NCBI RefSeq assembly: GCF_029835735.1
Contig: NZ_JAOEAL010000001.1
Coordinates: forward strand, 124,001 to 188,000
Direction: 5' to 3'
From: Shewanella sp. GD04112
Lineage (GTDB): Bacteria; Pseudomonadota; Gammaproteobacteria; Enterobacterales; Shewanellaceae
DNA: 64,000 bases
Shown here: positions 1 to 8,796 of the stretch, in pieces
Position numbering within the stretch: position 1 is the first letter of the stretch
Layout: the number at the start of each line of letters is the position of its first letter
Program-made: the position numbers and the translations under genes
The notes under the pieces: model-generated
The model's input: the letters and a program-made list of their open reading frames with translations, nothing else
What the model was told of the DNA's origin: nothing
The model's database searches: none

Positions 1-485
1 TAGCGGACTTCACTCTTTAAATTATGGCGCCACTTTAAGGTTTCGGCGGTTACATCGCCCTTGGCATGCAGCTTTTGGGTGTTTTTGCTGTTATCTGTGA
101 CATCTATCGCCGCCTCGGCACTGCCGCTGTAGCGCCATTCTGACTGGTTTAGGGTCTCGGAATAGATTAATTCACTGATGGGTATTTGCCGTTGATTGAC
201 TATCACAAAGCTCTCTAAGTCAGAGGCTTGGATCGTGACTTCCTCTATCGAGCGGTTGATGCTCCAGTGCTGTGACTCACGGGTTTCAAAGCTGCGAACC
301 GCGCTGCGTTCGATAGTGATTTTAGGGGCGTAGCTGGGCTTAATCACTAGATTCTGTTCGTCTAGCGCTTTAATTTCACCTGTGATTTTATCGCCATTGG
401 TAAGAAACACAGTATCGGCAATCGCCGGATGGCTCAGGGCACAGAGCAAGAGGGCAAGGCTGAGATTGAGGTCGCGTTTGGGCAT
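1..485 (-). CDS. DUF481-type outer-membrane/periplasmic protein, 3' part missing
   Basis: This reading frame starts at the ATG complementary to 483-485 and runs off the left edge, so only the first 161 residues are visible. It opens with a signal peptide (MPKRDLNLSLALLLCALSHP...AIA) followed by TVFLTNGDKITGEIKALDE, the lead-in typical of DUF481 (YdiY-like) proteins, which are predicted salt-induced outer-membrane beta-barrel proteins. The C-terminal barrel lies outside the window. Its biochemical role is unknown. The next gene upstream (609-1229) is on the same strand with a 123-base gap, so they need not be one operon. Confidence 0.75.
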   Translation of the reverse strand, partial: MPKRDLNLSLALLLCALSHPAIADTVFLTNGDKITGEIKALDEQNLVIKPSYAPKITIERSAVRSFETRESQHWSINRSIEEVTIQASDLESFVIVNQRQIPISELIYSETLNQSEWRYSGSAEAAIDVTDNSKNTQKLHAKGDVTAETLKWRHNLKSEVR

Positions 486-608
486 CTTGCATCTGGCTCA
501 CATGGGAAATTAAGGCCTGGTGGAGAGTCTAGCTTATCCTGCCCACCACAGCCGAGTGAGATGGCAAGGAATTGAAACTCATGCTCAATTCCTTACCCGT
601 ATCTTTCA

Positions 609-1229
609 TTAGCGTGAATTAATCTCAGTGATTTTGAGGTTGAGCAGTTGTTTTTGCCAACGGCTTTTATCGACACCTTCAACCCAAATGACCGGACTTT
701 TACGCTGCTCGCCTTTACGTAGGTAAGTTTCTGGCATGCGGAAAATCGCTTCCCAGACGTCGAGCTTCTCGGTTTTGAGCAGGGTGCCATCGTCGGCAAA
801 GAAACTGGTTTCCACTTCAACTAAGGTCACATGTTCACCGCTGGTGCTGGCAAGCTCGAAGGTCAGGCCGAGTTTATCGCCCTTCCATTGACTCTCACTG
901 AAGGTGACTTTAATGCCATCTTTAGCTGTAGAGCCTAAGAGCTCAGGGCGCGCAATGGCGTTCGCCGTTAGCGTGGTGACAGGTTGGGCAGCTTCAACGG
1001 CCACAGGGGTTGAAGCTACGGCTGCAACGCTGGGCGCGGCTGCAACTGTGGCTACCGCAGGCGCTTCGGCGACTTTAGTCTCTGTGATGATATATTCCCA
1101 AGTGAAGTCATCTTTCAATCTGACTTGAGCGCCATTCTCTAGGGTGATGGTCGCCACATCGGCAGCCATCACAGATGAAGAGAGCAACAATAATGAGCTG
1201 AGCGCGCTGAGGCGAAATGAACTGGGCAT
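609..1229 (-). CDS. Exported protein, DUF3157-like
   Basis: A 206-residue protein with a clear signal peptide (about residues 1-22, ending VMA-AD). The mature start, ATITLENGAQVRLKDDFTWEY, resembles the DUF3157 family of small gammaproteobacterial exported proteins. Residues about 53-85 are an Ala/Val-rich low-complexity linker. The C-terminal 110 residues look like a compact beta domain and include TFSESQWKGDKLGLTFELAS. The start is supported by a GGAG about 9 bases upstream. Function is unknown, and the family assignment is from memory of the N-terminal motif. Confidence 0.7.
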   Translation of the reverse strand: MPSSFRLSALSSLLLLSSSVMAADVATITLENGAQVRLKDDFTWEYIITETKVAEAPAVATVAAAPSVAAVASTPVAVEAAQPVTTLTANAIARPELLGSTAKDGIKVTFSESQWKGDKLGLTFELASTSGEHVTLVEVETSFFADDGTLLKTEKLDVWEAIFRMPETYLRKGEQRKSPVIWVEGVDKSRWQKQLLNLKITEINSR

Positions 1230-1421
1230 GGTTTCTGGCTCCGATATCCGTCTGAGTCAATATTTTGCCCTAACATAAACAATTTACTGCCATTAAGTCA
1301 CTGTCTAAGTCGCATTTGTACCAATAAAATCGATTTTAAATCCCGACAATACAGCTTGTGCTTGTTGGCTGTGGCACTATCAACCCAAGAGCAGCATTTA
1401 AGTCCGCTAAAGGAGATTGCC

Positions 1422-1802
1422 ATGTTTTGTCGATATGGATGTTTAATCGCATTATTGTGTAGCGGGATTGCCACCGCGGAGGATGCGCCCAAGGGCTGCG
1501 GAGCAAAATTGGCGGCAATTGAGGCACAGCTTATTGAGGCTAAAGCGGCGGGAAATCAAAATAAGGTCAATGGATTAACAACAGCACTGGAGGCGGTTGT
1601 CGCCGATTGTGAGGATGACGCCCTATACGCCGAGCGCTTAGCTAAGGTCGAGGCCAAACAGGCTAAATTAGTCGAGCGCCAAAATGAACTCAGCGAAGCC
1701 ATCGCTAGTGGCCAGTCTATGGAGAAGATCAGCAGAAAACGCCAAAAGGTTGCAGAGGCGCAGGCTGAGCTGCATCAAGCCGAGGCCGAATTAGAGCAAT
1801 AA
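1422..1802 (+). CDS. DUF1090 (YqjC-like) periplasmic protein
   Basis: A 126-residue protein starting MFCRYGC, with a short signal peptide ending ATA-ED. The mature part begins with CGAKLAAIEAQL and continues as a charged helical coil rich in Glu, Ala, Lys and Gln, the pattern of DUF1090. Two cysteines (in KGCGAK and VADCED) are likely to pair in the periplasm, as in that family. An upstream in-frame start at 1356 is possible, but AAGGAG at 1410-1415 sits correctly before the ATG at 1422. It is divergent from the gene at 609-1229. Function is unknown. Confidence 0.8.
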   Translation: MFCRYGCLIALLCSGIATAEDAPKGCGAKLAAIEAQLIEAKAAGNQNKVNGLTTALEAVVADCEDDALYAERLAKVEAKQAKLVERQNELSEAIASGQSMEKISRKRQKVAEAQAELHQAEAELEQ

Positions 1803-2034
1803 CGGCAGTAAAACCGAGCCGAAAGGGAGCCATTGTCGACTCATGCGGCATTTTACATAGATACGCCCTTTGAGCACTGGGTCTCGGATGCTAAAATCGT
1901 TTTAAAAATATATGGTTGTGAAATATTTGTTGCACAGATGCCGCAGTCGCACGTCATGTGCTCGCAACCTTGAGCCCTTATCTTGGCATGGCTGACCTGG
2001 GCAGATAACCCAGCCGTTTTTCTAGGAGTAGATT

Positions 2035-3303
2035 GTGGATCAAGAAATTCGCCTTCAAATCTCGAACTGGTTATCGAGTATCGGGATCGACAGCCAACCA
2101 TCCGACGGCATATCGACCAGCATTATGCTGCTTGCCTGTGTGCTGGTGGCGGCCATCGCCTATTTTATTATGCGCCGCGGGGTGATCCGTGCGGTCAACA
2201 TGGTAATCCTGCGCTCCAAAGCAACGTGGGACGACGTATTTATGCGTTACCGGGTGCTGGAAAAGTTGGCAATGTTAGTGCCTGCTATCGTGCTAAACCT
2301 GCTGGTGCCAATCACCTTAACCGAGCATCCCGTTCTCAGCAGTTTGGTCGACCGTCTATTGAGTATTTGGTTGGTGATCCTGATGATCCGCGCCATTTAC
2401 GCAGGGCTCGATGCGGTTAATGAGATTTCCGATGTCAATTTGGTCAGCCGCCGCTTGCCGGTAAAAAGCTTTGTGCAGCTGATTAAACTGTTCCTGTTCT
2501 TTGTCGGTCTGATCGTGTCGATTTCCGTACTGGCGGATCAATCACCCGTGTACTTCCTCAGCGGTTTAGGTGTGGCAACGGGTTTTGTGATGTTAGTGTT
2601 CCGCGACACCATTTTAGGCTTCGTGGCGGGGATCCAGTTGGCGGCTAACCGTATGGTCAGCAAAGGCGACTGGATCCAGATGGACAAGTACGGCGCCGAC
2701 GGTGCGGTAGAGGAAGTGTCCTTAACTACGGTCAAAGTGCGTAACTGGGACAAGACCATCACTATGATCCCCGCCTATGCCTTAGTGTCGGATGCGTTTC
2801 GTAACTGGCGTGGTATGTCGGAATCCGGTGGTCGCCGTATCAAGCGTGCGGTCAATATCGATATCAACAGCATTAAGTTTTTAACCGAGGAAGAGCGTAG
2901 TCGACTCAGTAAAATCAATTGCTTGAAGGAGTATTTCCCAGCCAAAATCAGCGAGATCCAAGAGTCGAATGCCAAAGTGTCGGATCTGGATATGAAGGTC
3001 AATGGCCGCCATCTGACCAACGTTGGCACCTTCCGCGCCTATTTGCAGGAGTACCTGCAACGCCATGATAAAGTGCACAAAGATATGACCCTGATGGTGC
3101 GCCAACTGGCTCCTACGACCGAAGGTTTGCCGATTGAGATTTATATCTTTACCAATGATACACGTTGGGCTTTTTATGAGGCGATACAAGCGGATATCTT
3201 CGACCATATCTTTGCCGTGTTGCCCGAATTTGGTTTGCAAGCCTTCCAAGCGCCAACGGGCAACGATATCCGCAGTCTAAAATCGGTGAAAGTCGAGGGC
3301 TAA
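2035..3303 (+). CDS. ybdG: Mechanosensitive channel, MscS superfamily, YbdG type
   Basis: A 422-residue inner-membrane protein with about five hydrophobic segments in residues 25-200. They are followed by the MscS pore/beta region: ATGFVMLVFRDTILGFVAGI, then NRMVSKGDWIQM and TTVKVRNWDKTITMIPAYAL. The C-terminal cytoplasmic domain and the length match E. coli YbdG (415 aa) rather than MscS (286 aa). The predicted role is protection against hypo-osmotic shock by tension-gated ion flow. It starts with GTG; AGGAG at 2023-2027 supports this. Its stop overlaps the convergent lysE-type gene by a few bases. The gene symbol is by family resemblance. Confidence 0.85.
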   Translation: MDQEIRLQISNWLSSIGIDSQPSDGISTSIMLLACVLVAAIAYFIMRRGVIRAVNMVILRSKATWDDVFMRYRVLEKLAMLVPAIVLNLLVPITLTEHPVLSSLVDRLLSIWLVILMIRAIYAGLDAVNEISDVNLVSRRLPVKSFVQLIKLFLFFVGLIVSISVLADQSPVYFLSGLGVATGFVMLVFRDTILGFVAGIQLAANRMVSKGDWIQMDKYGADGAVEEVSLTTVKVRNWDKTITMIPAYALVSDAFRNWRGMSESGGRRIKRAVNIDINSIKFLTEEERSRLSKINCLKEYFPAKISEIQESNAKVSDLDMKVNGRHLTNVGTFRAYLQEYLQRHDKVHKDMTLMVRQLAPTTEGLPIEIYIFTNDTRWAFYEAIQADIFDHIFAVLPEFGLQAFQAPTGNDIRSLKSVKVEG

Positions 3304-3923
3304 TCCCGACTGACTAAGATGGCGGCGAGGGTGAGAAACACGCCGCCGCTGGTACGGTCAAACCAATGCAGTTTGTTGCTGGTCTTTAGGCTCGGGGCCA
3401 GCACATTGGCCATAGAGGCGTACAGCATTACAAAGCTAAAATCGACCAGCGCCCAAGTGAGGGCAAGAATCGTCAGTTGCGGCATTTGTGGGGCGGTTAA
3501 ATCGATAAATTGTGGAAATAACGCCGCAAAAAACAGTAAGTCCTTAGGATTGCTGATCCCCACTAAAAATGCCTGTTTATAGAGTTGTTTAGCAGTCCCT
3601 TTTCCTTCGGTTTTCGTCACTTCCAGCTTTTGCCCCTGCGACTTGGTGAGCACGAGTTTAATGCCCAAAAACACCAGATAGGCGGCGCCGCACCATTTGA
3701 GCAAGCTAAAGCCGTATTCCGAGGCGCTGATAATGGCGCCCAATCCTGCCGCCGAAGCCGCCATCAGCACCAGCGCGGCGCTGACACTGCCAAGCCCTGT
3801 GGCTATGCTACGTTTTTTGCCGAAATGAATGCCGTGGGACATAGATAACATAGCGATAGGCCCGGGGGAAATCCCAATCAAAACAATCGGAAAAAGATAG
3901 AGTAACCAAGTTTCGGTCTGCAT
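3300..3923 (-). CDS. LysE/RhtB family amino-acid exporter
   Basis: A 207-residue membrane protein with six predicted helices. The N-terminal signature FPIVLIGISPGPIAMLSMSH is the conserved GPxxxxV-type region of LysE/RhtB efflux proteins, and GISNPKDLLFFAALFPQFID is the second conserved block. It is predicted to export a neutral or basic amino acid or homoserine lactone-like compound; the substrate cannot be read from sequence. The start has GGAG 7 bases upstream. Its 3' end overlaps ybdG tail to tail. The next gene upstream on this strand (3949-4509) lies only 25 bases away, so co-transcription is plausible. Confidence 0.88.
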   Translation of the reverse strand: MQTETWLLYLFPIVLIGISPGPIAMLSMSHGIHFGKKRSIATGLGSVSAALVLMAASAAGLGAIISASEYGFSLLKWCGAAYLVFLGIKLVLTKSQGQKLEVTKTEGKGTAKQLYKQAFLVGISNPKDLLFFAALFPQFIDLTAPQMPQLTILALTWALVDFSFVMLYASMANVLAPSLKTSNKLHWFDRTSGGVFLTLAAILVSRD

Positions 3924-3948
3924 GTTTTACTCCGTAATTCCTCAAGCA

Positions 3949-4509
3949 TTAACGTCTGTTGTCTGGCGTATAGTCGGGGATCGTTTTGGGATGACGCCCT
4001 TTAATGCTGCGGTAAAAACGGAGGATTTCCGCCATATCTTGCTCTATTTCTTTTGGTTGCAGTGGCGGTTGGATCACCACAGCCTTACGGGCAAAGTCTA
4101 AGCCCACTGGCACTATGGGTACCTGCGCCTTGGAGGCGATATGGTAGAAGCCGCATTTCCAGCGGGTCACTGGGCTGCGAGTACCTTCGGGGGCGAGCGC
4201 GAGTTTATAGTCGGGCTGAGTGGCAAACAACTGCACGGCAGCATCGACTAAATTATTGTTTTTACGCCTATCCACAGGGCTGCCACCGATAGCGCGGAAG
4301 AACCAACCCCAAGGCGGAATAAACAACTGATGCTTACCGAGGAAGTGTATACGGGTGTTTAAGGCGCCGCGGGCGAGCACGCCGATGATAAAGTCCCAGT
4401 TACTGGTGTGTGGTGCAACAATCACAATGTATTTGGCCTGAGAGGGTAACTGCCCTTGGATTTGCCAGCCTGAAATTTTGAGTAGCCAGCGGCATAAATG
4501 TGTAAACAT
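3949..4509 (-). CDS. Lysophospholipid acyltransferase family protein
   Basis: A 186-residue protein of the PlsC-type acyltransferase superfamily. The catalytic HX4D box is present as PHTSNWD (His34, Asp39), and the substrate-binding block LAPEGTRS lies at residues 105-112. These proteins transfer an acyl group to a lysophospholipid or related acceptor at the inner membrane. The acceptor here is unknown. The protein is shorter than PlsC (about 240 aa) and resembles the short glycerol-acyltransferase paralogues common in gammaproteobacteria. No strong ribosome binding site is seen. It probably shares a transcript with the LysE gene downstream. Confidence 0.85.
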   Translation of the reverse strand: MFTHLCRWLLKISGWQIQGQLPSQAKYIVIVAPHTSNWDFIIGVLARGALNTRIHFLGKHQLFIPPWGWFFRAIGGSPVDRRKNNNLVDAAVQLFATQPDYKLALAPEGTRSPVTRWKCGFYHIASKAQVPIVPVGLDFARKAVVIQPPLQPKEIEQDMAEILRFYRSIKGRHPKTIPDYTPDNRR

Positions 4510-4638
4510 AATTTGGTGCTCAGAGTCGAAAAATGAATAATATCATCAGCTTTTTTTAATTATAAATCGGCTTTGACAAGATAGTCTGCGCCAATTTGGT
4601 TATAGTACAGTCTAACCTGATAGTTGGGGAGCGATACT

Positions 4639-5088
4639 ATGTTGCGACAGGGATTGATGAAAAAACACATTTTACAGTGCCTCGCGGTACTGATGTTGCT
4701 GTTTGTCGGGCAGGTGAGTGCGGTGCCGACGGATGACATTGCCCAAATGCTAAAAGGTCAGGAAGATGCGTGGAATCGCGGCGATCTTGACGCTTACATG
4801 CAGGGTTATTGGAAGAGCGAACAGCTTAGATTTGTCTCTAATGGAAAGTTTCGTTACGGCTGGGATGAAACCCTTGCCGCCTACAAGAAAAACTATCCGA
4901 ATAAAGAGGCTTTAGGTGAGCTTAAGTTCACCATTAAAGAAATCAAAATGCTTAGTAACTACGCAGCTATGGTAGTTGGGCGCTGGGATTTAAAGCGGCA
5001 AAAGGATGCGCCCACGGGGGTGTTTACCCTGCTGGTGGAAAAAATTGATGACCGCTGGGTGATCACTATGGACCACAGTTCGGACTGA
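4639..5088 (+). CDS. Exported NTF2-like (DUF4440/SnoaL-like) protein
   Basis: The protein has 149 residues if the ATG at 4639 is used (GGGGAG 7 bases upstream); 4657 (MKKHIL...) is an alternative with a textbook signal-peptide start. A signal peptide ends at VSA-VP. The mature domain has the NTF2/DUF4440 pattern: DIAQMLKGQEDAWNRGDLDAYM near the N-terminus, then LRFVSNGKFRYGWDETL, and the terminal strand LLVEKIDDRWVITMDHSS. This cone-shaped fold can be a small enzyme or a ligand-binding module. No substrate can be inferred. It is divergent from the acyltransferase gene. Confidence 0.82.
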   Translation: MLRQGLMKKHILQCLAVLMLLFVGQVSAVPTDDIAQMLKGQEDAWNRGDLDAYMQGYWKSEQLRFVSNGKFRYGWDETLAAYKKNYPNKEALGELKFTIKEIKMLSNYAAMVVGRWDLKRQKDAPTGVFTLLVEKIDDRWVITMDHSSD

Positions 5089-5111
5089 TAAACTGATCTC
5101 GGACTAGCAAG

Positions 5112-5912
5112 CTAAAAGTGGGCGAGACAGTCCGGCTCTTTAGGTAATTGCGACGGCAGGGTAAAGTGGAAATCCTGCTGTCCCAGTCGTCGGCCCTTAC
5201 CGTCATATCTTACCTCGGTAAACTGGACTTCCCCTTGGGCATTTTGCAGTAAAATGCTAGTGGAGCGGGTGCCATAGTCGGGGTGACGAATATAAATTGC
5301 CGCGAGTCGGCGTTCCCACTCTAGCCCGACGCCAGTGTCGGGGAGCTCGTTATCCTCTGGTCGCGAATCATCCTGCATCAACTGAATGAGCGACTCCAGC
5401 TCAAGCGGTCCTGATTGTTGGATGAGGGCCTCTAGCGAGCGTTGACCTTTAGCCATTTTCGGCCAGATATCATCGAGCGCGCCATTGCTTATGGCGTGGA
5501 ATCCTGCCGTGAGTTTTACCGTTTCTTGCTTAAGACTATTAAAGCAATAGAGATTAGTGCCTTGGCCAAATACGAGGTTAAATGGCCGATAATCTTCGGC
5601 GTGCTCCTCAAGCCAATTTGGGCAGATAAGCGAACCCGAGCTTAAGGCTTTAATGATCAGCTCGCCGCGGCTGCGCATTGGCTCTTGGGACTTTTGCGCC
5701 ACCCTCAAGTTAGTGACTCCCGCAATTTGCCCCTGTTTATTCACCCCAAACCAAGTGCCCCCTGCCTGCAAATCTTTGCCCGCGAGCATATTTTGCTCCG
5801 GTGGCCAAAATTGTGCTGGTGCTGTGGGTCTGTGGTGAAACTCATCCCGATTGGCGCAAATGATCAGCGGATACTGGGGATGAGTTTTAAGGGCGACAAA
5901 GAGTATGCACAT
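5112..5912 (-). CDS. NRDE (TANGO2-type) family protein
   Basis: A 266-residue protein that begins MCILFVALKTHP and carries the eponymous NRDE motif at residues 21-24, followed by the PTAPAQFWPP and GGTWFGVNKQGQIAGVTNLR blocks. These identify the NRDE/TANGO2 family. Cys2 is the position expected of an N-terminal nucleophile after Met removal. TANGO2 homologues have been linked to haem handling and lipid metabolism, but a bacterial role is not established. It is a single gene, convergent with the NTF2-like gene. The family call is firm; the function is open. Confidence 0.88.
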   Translation of the reverse strand: MCILFVALKTHPQYPLIICANRDEFHHRPTAPAQFWPPEQNMLAGKDLQAGGTWFGVNKQGQIAGVTNLRVAQKSQEPMRSRGELIIKALSSGSLICPNWLEEHAEDYRPFNLVFGQGTNLYCFNSLKQETVKLTAGFHAISNGALDDIWPKMAKGQRSLEALIQQSGPLELESLIQLMQDDSRPEDNELPDTGVGLEWERRLAAIYIRHPDYGTRSTSILLQNAQGEVQFTEVRYDGKGRRLGQQDFHFTLPSQLPKEPDCLAHF

Positions 5913-5975
5913 AACAGGCTAAATTTATCCTAGGAGTAGGATTAACTTAGCCTGTCTGTGATCAAATGAACAGTG

Positions 5976-7613
5976 CTAGTGATGGTGCTTATTGGCATCG
6001 CTATGGCTGTGGCCGCCACTCTGATGTGAATGAGAGTGTGTATGGCTGTGACTATGGGCGCTTTCTGCTGCCGAGGCATGCGCGTGTGCATGGTCATGGC
6101 CGTGCTTATGACCATGGGTAGCCGGTTTTAACATCATCAAGCGGCGTAAGAACTTACGTGGCCCTAGGCGCAGTAAGCTCGCGGCAAATAAGCCTGATAG
6201 AACCAGCAAGGCGGCCAAGTTAATCGCCTCAGGCAAGGTGATTAAAGAGAACCACATAGGTAACCTGATAGCGGCAACGAGTGCGACGGCAATTATCGCC
6301 AGTAAAACACCGCGCTGTGGCCAGCTCATGAGTTTAAGTTGGGCGATGTTCAGTACGGGCGCTGCAATCAGAGGCAGTATGATGGCAATAGGGCTCCAGC
6401 CGCTGTAGGCGAGGGCAATCGACAGTACTGCTGCACCTAAATTACAGAAGCGCATAGGTAAAAACACCAACAAGAGTACGGCAATCTGCAACATAGGATT
6501 GCTTAACGGTACCGAAGGATGGCCGATCAGATTGACTAGCACTAGGCTGAGGAGCACCCAAGGGGCACTGCGATCAACCAGATGGGCAAAGCCAAAGCGC
6601 AGCGCATTGTTGGGCAACTTGCTGTGGGGATCGGTTATCTCGACCCGAGCATGAGCCAGATAAGCACTCATAATAAACACCACGAGTAGTTGGAATAATG
6701 CCAGCCAAGGGCCAAGCAGTAGCGCGGTGAGCACAAGCGCCTCTGGGCCCGCTAAGCGTTGGAACCAACGGCGAGCGAGGCTGTTATCCTGCGGAGTTAA
6801 CCCTAGTTGGAATCGCAGCGCGGCCGCGGCATAGCTGAGTAAAAGTACCGGAGCTATGGTCATTAACCAAGTGGTTAGCTGTTCGGTACTGTGATCGTGG
6901 TGGGCATGTTCATGGCCGCCAGAATCCATCAGTAACAGCACCATCAACAATCCAATCCCCAGTAAACTGCCGATACCAGCCTGATATTCATACTGGCCTT
7001 GCTTATCGGTATCGTGTTGACCATGGGGTTGATGCAGCACAACGTGCAGGATTGAACCTGTTACAAAGGCTTGTAAATAAAAGGTATTATCTAAACTGAG
7101 TTGGGATAATAATTGCTCGCCCGCGAAATAACCCACGCCTGTGAGCAGCATCATGGCGACTAATACCAAACTCGCCCAACGGGTGCCGACTTGAGGTTTG
7201 AGTAACCACCAAATGGCGAGACCTACGGGCAGGCGATGCAATATCACCCCGAGCGCTAATAGGCTGGAATTGCCATCTTGCTGCGCCAGCACCATAGCGC
7301 CGCCATCTGTGATGGTATGCAGTAAAAGACCGCCAATCCCGAGTGATAGGGTGAGATTATGGGTGATCTCTGAGTAGCGATGGAATAAGCGTTCGCTGGC
7401 GGTCGGTCCCCAGAGGCCGAGGACGACAAAGACGATGGCCAATAGGCCGCCATGCTCGAGCAATTCAGGCAAAATATGGATCAGCACTAGCCCGCCTAAA
7501 GAGACGAAGATAAAGCCATCGAGTCCCTTCTGTAAGCCGCTGCCCGATGAAAAGTAGCGATAAAACAGTGGCCCGATTAATAGTGCGATACAGCTAGCGA
7601 GAAGATAGAGCAT
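5976..7613 (-). CDS. His-rich polytopic membrane protein, ZIP-like half plus permease-like half
   Basis: About 545 residues (ATG at 7613; an in-frame GTG at 7622 is possible). The N-terminal half has about eight helices and carries ILHRLPVGLAIWW, which resembles the HNxPEG metal-site helix of ZIP transporters, and later SILHVVLHQPHG. A His cluster HEHAHHDHS sits near residue 240 in a loop. The second half has another six or so helices with LRFGFAHLVDRSAPWVLLSL, reminiscent of COG0701 permeases. The last 45 residues are dominated by His, Ser and Gly. A role in divalent metal (probably zinc) transport or sensing is inferred from the His content and ZIP-like helix only. Confidence 0.7.
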   Translation of the reverse strand: MLYLLASCIALLIGPLFYRYFSSGSGLQKGLDGFIFVSLGGLVLIHILPELLEHGGLLAIVFVVLGLWGPTASERLFHRYSEITHNLTLSLGIGGLLLHTITDGGAMVLAQQDGNSSLLALGVILHRLPVGLAIWWLLKPQVGTRWASLVLVAMMLLTGVGYFAGEQLLSQLSLDNTFYLQAFVTGSILHVVLHQPHGQHDTDKQGQYEYQAGIGSLLGIGLLMVLLLMDSGGHEHAHHDHSTEQLTTWLMTIAPVLLLSYAAAALRFQLGLTPQDNSLARRWFQRLAGPEALVLTALLLGPWLALFQLLVVFIMSAYLAHARVEITDPHSKLPNNALRFGFAHLVDRSAPWVLLSLVLVNLIGHPSVPLSNPMLQIAVLLLVFLPMRFCNLGAAVLSIALAYSGWSPIAIILPLIAAPVLNIAQLKLMSWPQRGVLLAIIAVALVAAIRLPMWFSLITLPEAINLAALLVLSGLFAASLLRLGPRKFLRRLMMLKPATHGHKHGHDHAHAHASAAESAHSHSHTHSHSHQSGGHSHSDANKHHH

Positions 7614-7906
7614 GGATTCCACGAATTTTGCTGAAAAAACGCCATAGTATACCAGTTGTAATCAAAATGAGCAGCGACTTACTGGCAATTTACTAAAGTG
7701 ACATTTACCTCTCATTGCAGGCGCAGAAATCCATTTAATGCTTGAGGGCATAATCTCAGTGCGCTTGGTATTTGTCGGAGGGAAATTGACAATGGCATGC
7801 TGGCTTAGGGCCATCATTAGGAATTTTATAGATAATTTTTCACATCTGTAACGCGAAAAAGTTATACAATATCGGCTCATGTTGGCTTGGGTGTTGATAA
7901 CGTTAA

Positions 7907-8500
7907 ATGGATATATTTTCTGCTGCGGTAATGTTGTTTTTGATCATGGATCCCCTCGGTAATTTACCGATTTTTGCGTCGATTTTAAGGCATATCGACC
8001 CGAAAAAACGTCGTAGGGTTTTGATCCGCGAGCTGATTTTCGCATTATTGATCATGTTGGCCTTTCTGTATGCCGGCGAAGCCATCCTCAGTTTCTTAAA
8101 TCTGCGTTCCGAGTCAGTCAGTATTGCTGGCGGGATTATTCTATTCCTGATCGCCATTCGAATGATTTTCCCTCAGCCGGGCGGTGTGGTGGGTCTTGCG
8201 GCGGGAGAGGAACCCTTTATCGTCCCTATGGCCATTCCGTTGATGGCGGGGCCATCGATTCTGGCTGCGCTTATTTTACTCGCGCACACCGACAGCACTC
8301 GCATGGGTGACTGGACGATAGCGCTAGTGTCTGCGTGGGGCGCGAGTGCGGTTATCCTAATGTTCTATAAGCTCTTTACTCGGATGTTGGGTGAAAAAGG
8401 CTTAACGGCAGTTGAGCGCTTGATGGGGATGGTACTGGTGATGATATCAGTGCAAATGTTCCTCGATGGGGTTTCAAACTATATGAAAACCGCCAGCTAA
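7907..8500 (+). CDS. yhgN: MarC/YhgN family membrane protein
   Basis: A 197-residue inner-membrane protein with six predicted helices. The start MDIFSAAVMLFLIMDPLGNL and the internal GEEPFIVPMAIPLMAGPS are the conserved signatures of the MarC family. Length and the N-terminus match the YhgN branch (a putative NAAT transporter). Its substrate is not established experimentally for the family. It is transcribed divergently from the His-rich membrane protein and ends at a strong intrinsic terminator. Confidence 0.9.
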   Translation: MDIFSAAVMLFLIMDPLGNLPIFASILRHIDPKKRRRVLIRELIFALLIMLAFLYAGEAILSFLNLRSESVSIAGGIILFLIAIRMIFPQPGGVVGLAAGEEPFIVPMAIPLMAGPSILAALILLAHTDSTRMGDWTIALVSAWGASAVILMFYKLFTRMLGEKGLTAVERLMGMVLVMISVQMFLDGVSNYMKTAS

Positions 8501-8520
8501 ACCCAGCTCTGTTTTGCAAG

Positions 8521-8553
8521 AACCGCATTGACGCCCGTTAATGCGGTTTTTTT
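8521..8553 (+). terminator. Intrinsic terminator after yhgN
   Basis: A 9-bp perfect stem (AACCGCATT at 8521-8529 with AATGCGGTT at 8540-8548), a 10-base loop, and a run of T that extends to 8553, starting 20 bases after the yhgN stop codon. Confidence 0.9.
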
Positions 8554-8796
8554 ATGCCTAAGGGGCGATGAGGCCTGTTTGCTGAATAACGGCTGACAAA
8601 ACATAAAAAGAATCCCATCCCTGAATGTATCAAGTTGTTACGTAAAAGTAGTCCTGATATGTTTTTACATCCCTCGAAAAGTGGGGAGGGTATTCAAGAT
8701 AGCGAGCCGCTAAAAACAAACTTGCCATAGAGCAAATAGGCACTAGCCTTAGAAAATAGCTTGGCTACAGCGCACATTGTGACGGAAGGAAGAGTA

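Noticed and set aside
4573..4606. TTGACA and TATAGT as a promoter for the NTF2-like gene
   Set aside because: The spacing is 22 bases, too long for a normal sigma-70 promoter.
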